Positions 36,930 through 46,382 are shown, counted from the first letter of the stretch. The stretch is 64,000 nt of DNA from Lachnospiraceae bacterium 3-1 (GCA_000403255.2 KE159593.1:253969-317968), one strand, 5' to 3'. The notes: generated by a model from the sequence alone, not told the origin. Numbers and translations are program-made.

Positions 36930-37289
36930 ATGGCGGACTATGTAACAACCCATAAGGACGATAGCAGAATAGCTGTATGTTTCTACAACGAGAACGATAA
37001 ACCCTTTTCTATCGGCGAGAAAATGAACGAAATCAATGCATATGCCTACATGAATGGCTATAACTGGGATGCTTTTTTCAAGTATTACCTTGCCCAAAAT
37101 GCACCCGAACTTTTGGAAGGCCTTATAGGCGATCCGGAGGCCGGTTGCTACATCGCCTACTATGCACTGTCGGATGAAAATGAGAAAAAGGCCAAACGTT
37201 TTGCTGAGATGATTGTTTCCCTGATTGAAAATGAACAGGAATTGTATGATATCATACGCGAACATGGCAATGGGATTGAGTGGAACTAA
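36930..37289 (+). CDS. Imm51-family immunity protein (orphan)
   Basis: A 119-residue acidic protein. NAYAYMNGYNWDAFFKYYL, PEAGCYIAYY and the C-terminal GNGIEW match the Imm51 family of contact-dependent toxin immunity proteins. No toxin gene is next to it, so it could protect against toxins from neighbours. GGAG precedes the ATG, with its own promoter. Confidence 0.65.
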   Translation: MADYVTTHKDDSRIAVCFYNENDKPFSIGEKMNEINAYAYMNGYNWDAFFKYYLAQNAPELLEGLIGDPEAGCYIAYYALSDENEKKAKRFAEMIVSLIENEQELYDIIREHGNGIEWN

Positions 37290-37502
37290 TTCCAAGATTT
37301 GAGTCTCCTCATTTTGCAGCAATACATTATAAGAAAGTCTCCGCCCAAGAACGACGGGGGCTTTTTTGCGATAAGATATCAGATGTCATAAGAAATAGGG
37401 AAACTATTTTTAATATATTCTCATCCCAAACTCCTAATCCGAAGGTAAAGAATTCTTATATCAACCTACGCCAAGGACTTAATAAATAGCAAATAAAAAT
37501 GA

Positions 37503-37534
37503 CCCCTCCAGGCCCGAAAGCTATTTTGGAGGGG
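37503..37534. terminator. Bidirectional-type hairpin
   Basis: CCCCTCCA (37503-37510) and TGGAGGGG (37527-37534) form the stem, with TTTTCC to the right and ATTTTTAT on the minus side. It contains the stop of the minus-strand gene. Confidence 0.65.
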
Positions 37535-37994
37535 TTTTCCCTGGATGCATCTTGGCAAAAAAATCTGCAAAAGCTGCATCCATATCCGGCGGCGGAGCGC
37601 CAAAATTTTCGATGGGCTGTAAGCTGGCACAGATTCGTAGTGAGGCTCCATGTGGTGCTTCGTGGCTAATGCCAAGCGACATTGTATAATAGTCGTTATT
37701 AATCTCGTCAAAGCAATTGCATCGCATTTGGAGCATCTTTGGGAAGCGTTGTAAGGTTGAGATTTGCGCGAGTAGGACTACGCTATGTCGGTTAGCCTGC
37801 TTAATTATACGTGGCTTTACGCCAGTATCGACTGCGACCGGGTGGTTCTCGGGATGGAGCAACTTAATCTCCATCATATCATATTCCCTGAGGCTGACCA
37901 ACAAATCTTTGGCCGCTATGTATTTCTTTTGGTCAGTTCTTAATAAAATACCATTACCTACATCCGCCCATTTACCAGTAGGTACAAAGCTCAT
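37521..37994 (-). CDS. Hypothetical protein
   Basis: A 157-residue protein (MSFVPTGKWADVGNGILLRT) with a mixed alpha/beta look and a proline-rich end (HPGKTPPK). It has no signal peptide. GGGGGTGAT lies before the ATG. Not recognised. It sits between cassettes A and B. Confidence 0.6.
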   Translation of the reverse strand: MSFVPTGKWADVGNGILLRTDQKKYIAAKDLLVSLREYDMMEIKLLHPENHPVAVDTGVKPRIIKQANRHSVVLLAQISTLQRFPKMLQMRCNCFDEINNDYYTMSLGISHEAPHGASLRICASLQPIENFGAPPPDMDAAFADFFAKMHPGKTPPK

Positions 37995-38092
37995 TCATAT
38001 CACCCCCGTTTCATGAGTTGGTACATTCACGATAAAATGTACATCTACATTTGTCAATGCTTTTACCAAAAACTTTCTTACAACATTTGCTT

Positions 38093-38314
38093 CTCTCACC
38101 CCTCCCGTACCACACAGCGAACGGCAAAACCGTAGCCACGGGGGTCTGTATATTCGGGGATAACATATTCCGTATAAGTAGTTAAATTGTGCGCCTGGCT
38201 ATTGGTACGAACTGCGTCTGACCACCAGTGACCAATCGTAACACGCGCGTTAATATAGCCATCCGAAAGACTATAATAGCCCGTACGGAGAAAGTCAAAC
38301 GAAACCATTCCCAC
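38093..38314 (-). pseudogene. Variable FISUMP-type C-terminal cassette B
   Basis: A 72-codon fragment: FDFLRTGYYS at the start, GHWWSD in the core, RGYGFAVRCVVREG at the end. Its last 40 bp (38093-38132) are identical to those of cassette A. It is divergent from the surface-protein operon promoter about 40 bp away and lacks an N-terminal domain. Confidence 0.65.
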
Positions 38315-38351
38315 AATTAAGCTAATCTATTTTTCTATTTGCGATATAAAG

Positions 38352-38369
38352 TATGCTATAATCATAACC
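38352..38369 (+). promoter_or_regulatory. Promoter element of the surface-protein operon
   Basis: TATGCTATAATCATAACC precedes an ATG, with TATAAT as the -10 box. The same block with ATGAAYGAG occurs at 49571-49597 before cassette C. The very short distance to the ATG suggests a nearly leaderless transcript. Confidence 0.6.
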
Positions 38370-38486
38370 ATGAACGAGTTCCAGGAGGCAATGATTGCCA
38401 CAGATGCCCCATATTCACAGCCTGTGGGCATGACTTTTCAGCAGCATCTGTCGGATTTTGTACAAATAAACTGGGGGGGGCTATAA
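38370..38486 (+). CDS. 38-residue leader ORF ending in a G8 tract
   Basis: MNEFQEAMIATDAPYSQPVG and 18 more residues end with a TAA immediately followed by the ATG of the next gene. A run of eight G (38473-38480) lies in its last codons and doubles as the RBS of the next gene. Both frames are the same, so only the TAA separates them. Expression is inferred from the promoter placed right at its start. Confidence 0.5.
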   Translation: MNEFQEAMIATDAPYSQPVGMTFQQHLSDFVQINWGGL

Positions 38487-39035
38487 ATGAGGCGACCCCG
38501 ATGGTTCTATACTACTCTTGGCATATTCGGTATTATTGTCCTTGCTGTGGCAATATGGGCGGTAGTTACTCTAATACATTCTTCCAATAATGGGGGTACT
38601 ACAACTTCGCTAGTTTTGGATGACAATACAAACAATGATGGCGCTGAGAACGAAGCAGTAAATAATTATGTGGCTCAACTCCAAAAGATATATGATGCAA
38701 ACTCGGATAATGGCTCTGATAACGCTGCCGGTATGGAGAAAGTTACTCAAGCCGTAGATAATGCCGTAAAATCAAAACAAGGGGAAGCACAGGCGGGTTC
38801 AATCCGAATTGCGGCGATGGTGCTTGCATATCAAAATTTAAATTATGATAAGGTTATAAGTCTTACTAATGAAATAAACCCTGATGAGTTAAGCTTGCAA
38901 GATCAGATAACATATTATGCAACTCTGTATGCCGTTTACGACAGTAATGGAGATACAGAAAAAGCCCAGGAGGCGTTTAGGATTGAAGGAGAAAAAATCC
39001 AGCAACTGTGCAGTAAACAGGAGTGTATGCAATGA
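38487..39035 (+). CDS. Membrane-anchored helical-repeat protein
   Basis: A 182-residue protein with a basic start (MRRPRWFYTTLG), one membrane helix (IFGIIVLAVAIWAVVTLI) and an exported part with TPR-like helices. Its style (small anchored partner before a giant surface protein) is typical of Saccharibacteria (TM7). Its stop overlaps the next start as ATGA, so the two are co-translated. Confidence 0.7.
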   Translation: MRRPRWFYTTLGIFGIIVLAVAIWAVVTLIHSSNNGGTTTSLVLDDNTNNDGAENEAVNNYVAQLQKIYDANSDNGSDNAAGMEKVTQAVDNAVKSKQGEAQAGSIRIAAMVLAYQNLNYDKVISLTNEINPDELSLQDQITYYATLYAVYDSNGDTEKAQEAFRIEGEKIQQLCSKQECMQ

Positions 39036-42000
39036 GAGTGTCTAATGTAAGAAAAACTATTTTATATGGCGTATTGGGTACAATTTTTTGCTCGTTGGCT
39101 GTTTTGAGCGGCATAATGTTCTTCTCCCATGGCGTATCGGCCGGCAATGTAACCGGCGCGAATGGGGGTAAACCTCCAGCAAACACCCCATGCGGAGGAT
39201 TGAATGGCCATTCTACTTTCTGTGGAGAATTTGGTGTATCTTGGCGATACTATACGCTCTCTCAGGTCTCTTCTATTGCCAACTACAGTGGGCCGGCAAG
39301 TACTTGTGCCGAAGAGGATGTCGAGGGGATTTGGATTTTAGCGTATGAGTGGGTGAATGGGGATGGTTCCTTCCAAGGGAAACAAGTACTCGATCGCCCC
39401 AATAAGAATGTACATGTAGCCCAAGTCCAACCTCCGTATTCAACTGGTTGGTATAAGTTTGTTGGACCGACTGTTTTGGCTGATACTAAAGACTGGACTG
39501 ACGCAAAAGAAGCTTATGAGTATTATAAATCAGCTTTTGATGGAAATACATCTTGGGAAAATACGACTTGGTTTTGCGGTAATGAAGATCCTGGTCCAAG
39601 GACGGGTGCCATAAAAGCCAATTCCGGTATTAACGTCTCAGGTGTAAGTGGCGATAAAACAGGGGCTGATGTAGGCTCAAAAAATTACGATAATTCGCTT
39701 GAAAAGACAGCGGCGATGACGGTTTCCGTACAGACTTCGATTCCACAAATATCCGGTCAAATATGGCATAATCAGTACTATAAAAATACGAGTGACGGTT
39801 GGGCAGGTGTTAAGCAAAAAGCAAAGAAATATAAAGGGATTACTCTTGATTTATATTGGGATGTCAAAGGTGGTAAGTCAGGTGATAAGTATGATGCCTG
39901 TGATGGCAAATGGACTTGCGATACACTGTGGGCAATTCCTGCCAAGGAAACTACGGACAAACAGGAAAAGGTAGGGAGTGTCAACTATACCGTTAATGCT
40001 GGTGATGAATACTGCCATACCATGACAGTAGAGCCTACCAAGTTTAAGTTTAATAATAGCGAGGGGGTGACAGATGAGGCTGGCCGCGCGCACACCAGGG
40101 CTTGTGTTAACGTCAGCCATGTCGACAAACCTAAGCCACCTACCGACGAATTTAAGGCCAACTCCAGTGTTGAAGTTCCCAATGCCTCTTCGCAGCTCGG
40201 CGGATATGATCCGGGCAAGCAGACTTCCGACTGGGACAAAGCCGTTGGTCTCAAAGTCAGTACCGATAGCGCAGAGTTAACATTTACGTTTTCGCATAAT
40301 ATGGGCTTCGATATCAAGGATACTAACCATAATATTTGGCGCAAGTGGAATTCCTGTGCGTACACTGTAGGCTCCGGGGAGAACATAACTTGTGTCGGTG
40401 ACTGGGAATTCGTAGGTAAGACTACCGAATTGAGATATGATCTAAGCAATGAGGGTGGGGGAACCGTCACGCCGGGCACCGCAGGCGGAAATGCGCAGTA
40501 TAAAGCTGGCATAGACAAAGACAGGCAAAATCAGGACGAGGAAGTTTCGAAGGAAACCTTTACCATCTCCGGCATGGAACCCGGCAAAACCTACAAAGTT
40601 TGTCACAAGATTACATACACTCCAAAGAGCTATACTACGCCAATTACCGAGAAATTAATTTGGACTGGTCCGTGGTCAATTGGCCCGCAGTGGATTTACG
40701 GAGAGCCACAAGCCAATGGCGACTCTGAGGATTCCGAAGCCTGTATCGAGATTACTCGCCCGGAGAATCCGCCTGAAGGTGGTGATCCGGATCCATACGG
40801 CCCGAAGAACAGTGGTAGCAGCAATGCCGATGTGATGTTTGCGGGTGAGCAGACGAATATCGGTTGGAAAGTCGAAGCCAAGTCGGTTCCAACTCGCCGG
40901 GTAACGGATTATTCTGCGGTCGGTTTTGTGGTGCGGGATGATGTAGCGAGTGCTGCCGCCATGAACAGTGGCATGGCGCATCAGCCGAGTGACCCATGTG
41001 CCTACTTCGGATCCAAAGCCGTGCTGGTTGGTTTTGGCGGCACTACCTGTGCTGAGTTTAGTGGCGATGGCCTTAGTGTGGCAGAAAACACCGATGGTCT
41101 GTCCGGGATCAAGGTTGAGAAAATTCCAAGTTCAAGCGGTGCGTTTACAAAGCAGATTAATATCGCCGTACCCGATAACGTTGGCGCCAAGTATTGTAAC
41201 TCTTACGGTTATAAATGGGGTTATTGGTATGGGGTCGTGAAGGGTGAGACTGCAGAAAATCTTACCGATGACACAGCAACTTGGACGCACGTCAATGGCA
41301 AAGATTATTGGACCAACTATAGCCCAGCTTGCCGTACTATTGCCAAGAAACCCAACTTTGCGATTTGGAATGGTAGCATCTTCTCGGGCGGAGGGATTGT
41401 CTCTTCAACTGCTCCGCGCCACAATGATGCGAATAGTGGTCAGCCTACAAAATTGAATGACGACGGCAATAAAACTACTTACGGTTCTTGGGCGGAAAAT
41501 CTTGCAGTTGCCGGCAGCAATATTAGTCGCTTTGCCTCAAGCGGGGCTTATGGCGCCGGTCTTCCTGGTCTAGTCAATCCAAGTGGAGGCGGTAATGATT
41601 GGAAAATGGCTTGGTTGACTATCTCCAACGATGGATTAAAGTCAAGCGGCAGTGCACTCGGAAACTCGGGGATTAACTATAACTCTTCTTACGATACGCG
41701 ACTCTCGGCATATCTCAAAGGTAGCGCTACGAACGATGCGTCGAATCAATCAGCGACGACCTATTCCGGTGCTAGCGGTGTAGCTAGTACGCAAATCCTC
41801 TACTTCAACCCAGGCGGGACTAACGGCACTCTAACAATCAATGGCAATGTAACCCTAGATAGCGCCAAGAAAGAGAATATCTATGAGTTGCCGCAGGTGG
41901 TAATCTACGTTGATGGTAATATCGCAATCGACCCAAGCGTAACTCGACTTGATGCCTGGCTAATTGCTACCGGTGATATTGATACTTGTAGGGGTTGGCA

Positions 42001-42292
42001 AGACAATACTACCGAGACACGGAGCTTGAACCGTAATGCCAATGCCACTTGTGATAATCAGCTACAGATCAATGGTCCAGTGATTGCAAACTCAGTCAAA
42101 CTGCATCGCACATTTGGGGCGGATAATCTCGTTAGCTTTACTGGTTCGCACGGTGACCGGTCCAACAAGAACGTTTCTAGTGAAGTATTTAACCTCAGCG
42201 CACTGACTTATCTTTGGTCCTTTGCACAAGCTGGAAGATACCAGTCGAGTTATACGGATGTTTACTCCAGGGAGCTGGCTCCGAGATATTAA
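39032..42292 (+). CDS. Giant Saccharibacteria-like surface protein
   Basis: A 1086-residue exported protein. A signal anchor (ILYGVLGTIFCSLAVLSGIMFF) is followed by a cysteine-containing ectodomain with the SWRYYTL segment, repeated cysteine-bearing modules (DACDGKWTC, CVGDWEF, CMRTIAKK-like pairs), and a C-terminal beta-helix-like part (GTLTINGNVTL, VVIYVDGNIAID). It ends SRELAPRY, an ending I associate with candidate phyla radiation surface proteins. No LPXTG motif is seen. AGGAG lies before the ATG. Donor assignment is from resemblance and was not tested. Confidence 0.7.
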   Translation: MRVSNVRKTILYGVLGTIFCSLAVLSGIMFFSHGVSAGNVTGANGGKPPANTPCGGLNGHSTFCGEFGVSWRYYTLSQVSSIANYSGPASTCAEEDVEGIWILAYEWVNGDGSFQGKQVLDRPNKNVHVAQVQPPYSTGWYKFVGPTVLADTKDWTDAKEAYEYYKSAFDGNTSWENTTWFCGNEDPGPRTGAIKANSGINVSGVSGDKTGADVGSKNYDNSLEKTAAMTVSVQTSIPQISGQIWHNQYYKNTSDGWAGVKQKAKKYKGITLDLYWDVKGGKSGDKYDACDGKWTCDTLWAIPAKETTDKQEKVGSVNYTVNAGDEYCHTMTVEPTKFKFNNSEGVTDEAGRAHTRACVNVSHVDKPKPPTDEFKANSSVEVPNASSQLGGYDPGKQTSDWDKAVGLKVSTDSAELTFTFSHNMGFDIKDTNHNIWRKWNSCAYTVGSGENITCVGDWEFVGKTTELRYDLSNEGGGTVTPGTAGGNAQYKAGIDKDRQNQDEEVSKETFTISGMEPGKTYKVCHKITYTPKSYTTPITEKLIWTGPWSIGPQWIYGEPQANGDSEDSEACIEITRPENPPEGGDPDPYGPKNSGSSNADVMFAGEQTNIGWKVEAKSVPTRRVTDYSAVGFVVRDDVASAAAMNSGMAHQPSDPCAYFGSKAVLVGFGGTTCAEFSGDGLSVAENTDGLSGIKVEKIPSSSGAFTKQINIAVPDNVGAKYCNSYGYKWGYWYGVVKGETAENLTDDTATWTHVNGKDYWTNYSPACRTIAKKPNFAIWNGSIFSGGGIVSSTAPRHNDANSGQPTKLNDDGNKTTYGSWAENLAVAGSNISRFASSGAYGAGLPGLVNPSGGGNDWKMAWLTISNDGLKSSGSALGNSGINYNSSYDTRLSAYLKGSATNDASNQSATTYSGASGVASTQILYFNPGGTNGTLTINGNVTLDSAKKENIYELPQVVIYVDGNIAIDPSVTRLDAWLIATGDIDTCRGWQDNTTETRSLNRNANATCDNQLQINGPVIANSVKLHRTFGADNLVSFTGSHGDRSNKNVSSEVFNLSALTYLWSFAQAGRYQSSYTDVYSRELAPRY

Positions 42293-42319
42293 CCATCCTA
42301 TTATTTTCAAGATTTGAAC

Positions 42320-42631
42320 CTAAAAAATGTTCTCATAATCCTGCAGGTCATGGAAGATCCCGAGGACGTGCGCTTCGCTGTCTGCGATTTTATACAGCAT
42401 AAAATATTTATGCCGCCTGAAATGGATTGTCCGGTATCCTATAGCCCGCAGACGGGGATGGTCACACAACTTCAAACTGCCGGCCACAGTGGAAAGCCTT
42501 GCCGTGGTTTCCTCCATATCATCCGCGACCCTGGACGCTGCCTGGTCACTCTGGAGTTCATAAATCAGATAATGGAGGATTTTTCTAACATGTTCTTGTG
42601 CTTCCGCTGAAAAAATAACTTCATATACCAT
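42320..42631 (-). CDS. ParE/RelE-family toxin
   Basis: A 103-residue protein with the RelE/ParE fold (YEVIFSAEAQEHVRKILHYL, then GYRTIHFRRHKYFMLYKI and VLGIFHDLQDYE). It overlaps the antitoxin gene by 11 bp. Either ribosome-dependent mRNA cleavage or gyrase inhibition is possible; the LxxL-R-Y-x pattern fits ParE. Confidence 0.85.
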   Translation of the reverse strand: MVYEVIFSAEAQEHVRKILHYLIYELQSDQAASRVADDMEETTARLSTVAGSLKLCDHPRLRAIGYRTIHFRRHKYFMLYKIADSEAHVLGIFHDLQDYENIF

Positions 42632-42860
42632 ATTCCTGCCTCAGTTCTAAAAGAAAATCCTTGGCGTTTTTGCATTCGCCGTTGGCAATCTGCCGTTCGG
42701 AAGTCTCTGCAATCTTGATGATATCCTCTTCGCCCAGCACTGGGAACGGGTACTCTGCCCCGCGCTGCTTGAACAGGCTTTTGGCGTAATCCTGGATTTT
42801 AATTAGATCCGTCTCCGGCAGCACTTCCAGCATGGAAATCGTGTTTTCTAATGTACTCAT
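42621..42860 (-). CDS. Antitoxin partner of the ParE/RelE toxin
   Basis: A 79-residue acidic protein (MSTLENTISMLEVLPETDLI...NGECKNAKDFLLELRQEYGI). The order antitoxin-toxin and an 11-bp overlap are typical of type II systems. GGAGGAG precedes the ATG. Confidence 0.8.
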   Translation of the reverse strand: MSTLENTISMLEVLPETDLIKIQDYAKSLFKQRGAEYPFPVLGEEDIIKIAETSERQIANGECKNAKDFLLELRQEYGI

Positions 42861-42970
42861 CCCGGCTCTCCTCCTTCTTTCTAAAATGAAATTGGCATAA
42901 TCCTATTTAAAATTATTATAACATCTTACGGCATGAATATAAACACTTTTAAGAAATATCTATTGGGGGT

Positions 42971-43543
42971 TCAGAACAATGTCATCTTAAGTATCGCCTC
43001 ATCCCGCTCATCCTGCCTGATGCCGAGGTAAAGCTTGGTAGTCTCGTAACTGCTGTGGTTATAGATATCTACAACCACAGCCAGTGACACGTCCCCATCT
43101 ATGATTGCGTGGTAGCCCCAGGTCTTCCGCAAAGAATGGCAGGCAATCTTGCCCATAATCCCCAGCTCCACTACTGCGGCATGGATAATCCGCCACGCCT
43201 GCACCCGGCTGATTGCTTTTGGCTCTTTACGGTTATTGGCGAAGATATAATCGCCTCGGCGGTGGAGGTAACACTGCTTGAGTGCGCCCAGTAGCTGTGG
43301 GTTTAGAGCAATGGTACGCTTTTTCTTAGTCTTCTTTTCTGTCACGGTAATATGGGTACGGAATGCCTGTCTTTCTTCGTCATACACATCCGACCATTTA
43401 AGCCGGAGCAGGTCGCTAATCCGAAGAACGGTATATGTCCCCATCAGCACGAGCGTATAATTACGCAACTGCCCTTTCTTCAAAAAATAATTCGCAAGTT
43501 CCTTTAATTGTTTCTTGTCCCTGATTGGTTCTGTTGCTGCCAT
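42971..43543 (-). CDS. Minimal tyrosine recombinase
   Basis: A 190-residue catalytic-domain-only recombinase. Active-site residues are TVLRISDLLRLKWSD (Arg), CHSLRKTWGYH (His-x-x-Arg, His) and the tyrosine in TTKLYLGI. The N-terminal core-binding domain is reduced to a short helix pair (KKQLKELANYFLKKGQL). Such short enzymes occur on Firmicute elements; the substrate may be the GTAAC-rich sequences to its right. Confidence 0.88.
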   Translation of the reverse strand: MAATEPIRDKKQLKELANYFLKKGQLRNYTLVLMGTYTVLRISDLLRLKWSDVYDEERQAFRTHITVTEKKTKKKRTIALNPQLLGALKQCYLHRRGDYIFANNRKEPKAISRVQAWRIIHAAVVELGIMGKIACHSLRKTWGYHAIIDGDVSLAVVVDIYNHSSYETTKLYLGIRQDERDEAILKMTLF

Positions 43544-43549
43544 AATAAA

Positions 43550-43900
43550 TAAAGCCCCCTTTTCTTTGATAGAAATAAGTATAACCTATCAAGGACAAGA
43601 GGACACTCGTAACATTTTGTTTATACTGTAACCTATTTTAACATCAAGATTGACAAGATTCAAGGAAAAAATTATTTTTGTCCAAATACCGTCCCCAAAT
43701 TTTTACAACAAGCATGGTTTATCTGCCAATATTTAGTAATTCCTGCGCCGTTTTCTTTTTGATAAGGCATGAATTTAGCGATAAAACGGCGTTTTATGGA
43801 ATTTAGCCGTTAAATGATCTGCCAGAATGTAACATAATAAACATTCTGTTACATCCGATCCCTGAGGGCGGATTTTTGGACAGTTAATACAATGTCTTAT
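43550..43900. other. Non-coding GTAAC-rich stretch next to the recombinase
   Basis: About 350 bp without ORFs. GTAAC/GTTAC occurs at 43609, 43628, 43829 and 43848. It ends with the composite element described separately. Confidence 0.45.
43829..43877 (+). repeat. Composite element copy 1: GTAACA-N12-TGTTAC plus hairpin
   Basis: A 6-bp inverted repeat with a 12-bp spacer (43829-43852) abuts ATCCGATCC...GGCGGAT and T5. The same order and spacing recur at 47883-47932. The hairpin plus T-run looks like a terminator or attenuator; the dyad looks like a protein site. Confidence 0.7.
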
Positions 43901-43950
43901 CAATATTGAGCAAAAAAGCTAGTAAATTTATAGAAAAGGTGGTGTTGTGC

Positions 43951-44382
43951 ATGGTATATGACCATGGAACGTATTATGGAGGATTCGTGGATCATGTATT
44001 GGGAAGGGATTATGCCATAAAGTCTGATACCCTTTCTCTTCGAACTGAGAATTCCTCAAGAAGATTTCAAAGGTGGATTAAGCATTCGTTGGTTTATCAA
44101 ATTATTACTTGGGTACCATTTCATATCGTTGATTTTTTCCTGAATGAGTTGGAATATAAGCATGGTTGCGATTGTCCGTGGTGCGGTAGGTTATACTTTC
44201 GGTTCTCAAAGAATGAACTCAGAAAACTGAAAGACTGTTGTTCGGATACAAAAAAGAAACTTGGTGCGAAACCGGGTAGTATGGCAGTTCCTGGTGGTTA
44301 TAGCTATGGCGGAGCTGTGTATGATAGCTTCCATGATTGTTATCGCGACGGTTGCGGTCGGACGTATACGCGAAATGATTGA
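43951..44382 (+). CDS. Hypothetical CxxC protein
   Basis: A 143-residue protein. GGTGGTG precedes the ATG at 43951; a TTG at 43906 lies upstream. CDCPWCGRLYF could be half of a zinc site with the later cysteines (CCSD, C-x-D-GCG). Not recognised. It is followed closely by the lipoprotein gene. Confidence 0.55.
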   Translation: MVYDHGTYYGGFVDHVLGRDYAIKSDTLSLRTENSSRRFQRWIKHSLVYQIITWVPFHIVDFFLNELEYKHGCDCPWCGRLYFRFSKNELRKLKDCCSDTKKKLGAKPGSMAVPGGYSYGGAVYDSFHDCYRDGCGRTYTRND

Positions 44383-44442
44383 TGGGAGGGGCGGATGTTA
44401 AAAAAATACAGCAAAAATAAAAATTGTCAGGAGGAAGTATTC

Positions 44443-45345
44443 ATGAAGCAAAAGTTATTAGCAACCTTTCTTATAGCTGCTTTAGTGTTAGGGGGTACAG
44501 CTTGTGGGACGGGAAATCCGGGGCAGACAAACAGCGGTAACAGTAAAAATGACAGCCAGTCCACCGTTGAGACCTCAGAGTCCATGAACCAGAAAACAGA
44601 AAAAACGGAATCCGGGGCAGATACAGAAAGTGATCTAGACCGCCAGACTTATACTGTAGCTGACATCAATGATGGTAAGCTAGGCGATAAAATTACCTTT
44701 AACTCGATCACCGATGTTGCTGAGACTGGCAACGAGGTCGATTTTACTTCGGCACAGGAAGCTGGCGCCGATGGTCTCGCAGTTAACCCACATGGTAACT
44801 GGGAAGGTGGTAATGTTGAGGTTGAAGATGGCAAGGAATACGTTGTTCGTCTTTACGTCCACAACAACAGCCCGAAGGGTATCGCTGGTACCTCTACTGG
44901 CACCAAGGTCGCAATTAGCGGTATTGGCGCTAGCAAGACCAACGCAAAGGGCAAACAAGAAGTTGAAGTAAACGGCTTTATTGAGTCGGATAACGCAACT
45001 CCAAAAGAATACTGGGATTACGTTCGCTTTTATAGCAACACTTCATTCCACCTAGACTACGTTTATGGTTCAGCAATGATCTATAACCGTGGTGCAACTG
45101 GTACGACTGATCCAATCTCGGCCGCTGAAATTGAGAGCAAATCCGGCGATGAGCTGAAAGCTCTTCTTAACAGCCACACTGTTACTGGTAAGCCACTTGG
45201 CGACGACATTGTCCTCAAGACCAAGGTTGACGGTACTTTGGATGGTCAATTGATTGGGTTTGATGCCCTTGATGGTAATGTGCCGGGGTGCTATGAGTAC
45301 TCTAGCTACATTACGATTCGTGTGAAGGCGGTCTATGATAAATAA
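44443..45345 (+). CDS. Lipoprotein with shared surface domain
   Basis: A 300-residue exported lipoprotein. The leader (MKQKLLATFLIAALVLGGTA then Cys) has a lipobox and is of Firmicute type. A Ser/Thr/Glu-rich linker (about residues 25-70) leads to a beta-rich domain with ITFNSITD, VEVEDGKEYVVRLYVHNNSP, FIESDNATPKEYWDYVRFYS and PGCYEYSSYITIRVKAVYDK. The same domain occurs at 45389 and 52267. AGGAGGA precedes the ATG at 44443. Confidence 0.82.
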   Translation: MKQKLLATFLIAALVLGGTACGTGNPGQTNSGNSKNDSQSTVETSESMNQKTEKTESGADTESDLDRQTYTVADINDGKLGDKITFNSITDVAETGNEVDFTSAQEAGADGLAVNPHGNWEGGNVEVEDGKEYVVRLYVHNNSPKGIAGTSTGTKVAISGIGASKTNAKGKQEVEVNGFIESDNATPKEYWDYVRFYSNTSFHLDYVYGSAMIYNRGATGTTDPISAAEIESKSGDELKALLNSHTVTGKPLGDDIVLKTKVDGTLDGQLIGFDALDGNVPGCYEYSSYITIRVKAVYDK

Positions 45346-45388
45346 TCGCATACATCAAAGAAGCTGGAACTAAAAAGGGAGGGCAAAA

Positions 45389-46177
45389 GTGAATAGAAAA
45401 CAGAAAAATTGGGTAGTGGTTGGAATGATAGCATTAGCGGTCATACTGCTTGCCGTTAGCAATAAAGCTCTCGCTTGGGGTCCGACGGACCGTCCAACTT
45501 ATACGATGGCGGCGCCAGCCGATCACGCTACTTTTAACTCAACCACGGACAGTTCTTCAATTGGCGATGAGCGCGATTTCGTGAAGATTGTTGAGAAAGG
45601 TGTCGGCGGCACTTATTCGAGCAAAATTAAACTTGAGCCGGGTAAGGAATATGATGTTTATATCTATTTCCATAATGACGCTTCGGCGACTTATAACGAC
45701 AAAGACCATAATTATGCTGGGGTCGCGACGGATACTCGCCTAGTTTCTTCCTTCCCACTGGAACTCGCAGCTGGCGAGGAAGGCGCAGTGAGCGGGGTGA
45801 TTTCCTGGGCATCACTGGCTGATCGCGATAATGTACAAAAAGTTTGGGATGAAGCTTGGGTGACAGCGAGCGAAAACATGACCTTGCATTATGTGACGGG
45901 CTCGGCCAAGATTTATAACGGCGGCAAAGCTAATGGTAATGTCCTGTCGGCGAATCTTTTCTCGGAGCAGGGTACGTATCTTGGGTACGATGATTTGGAT
46001 GGTATTGTGCCGGGATGCGATGAATATTCTGGTCATGTGAATTATACAATTCAGACTGAAAGGATGAATAAATCAATCACAAAACCTTCTCTTATGATGG
46101 TGATTGCAGCTATAGTGGTATCGCTCTTGATAGTTGCAGCGGTCATTATTTTTCGTAGAAAACGTAAAGGACTATAA
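45389..46177 (+). CDS. Cell-surface protein with shared domain and C-terminal anchor
   Basis: A 262-residue protein with a signal peptide (VVVGMIALAVILLAVSNKALA). The shared domain follows in its Saccharibacteria-like form (RPTYTMAAPADHATFNSTTD, IGDERDFVKI, LEPGKEYDVYIYFHND, PGCDEYSGHVNYTI). A C-terminal membrane helix and RRKRK stop-transfer end complete it. GGGAGGG precedes the GTG/ATG start. It lies 43 bp after the lipoprotein gene. Confidence 0.78.
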   Translation: MNRKQKNWVVVGMIALAVILLAVSNKALAWGPTDRPTYTMAAPADHATFNSTTDSSSIGDERDFVKIVEKGVGGTYSSKIKLEPGKEYDVYIYFHNDASATYNDKDHNYAGVATDTRLVSSFPLELAAGEEGAVSGVISWASLADRDNVQKVWDEAWVTASENMTLHYVTGSAKIYNGGKANGNVLSANLFSEQGTYLGYDDLDGIVPGCDEYSGHVNYTIQTERMNKSITKPSLMMVIAAIVVSLLIVAAVIIFRRKRKGL

Positions 46178-46382
46178 AAATGTTGTGAGTCGCTTAGGGT
46201 GATACTGCTTACGAAAACGCAGGCAGGAACGGATTATGTTTTAAGAATAGGAAAACCATACTCAACGGATATTGGTGGCAGTATACCAAAGAGCTTATAA
46301 TTGCGCCTTTTACTAAGTGATAGTACAATCGGAACATTGGTCTGCCAAGACCAAGTATTTTAACAGTCAGGAGGGAACTATC

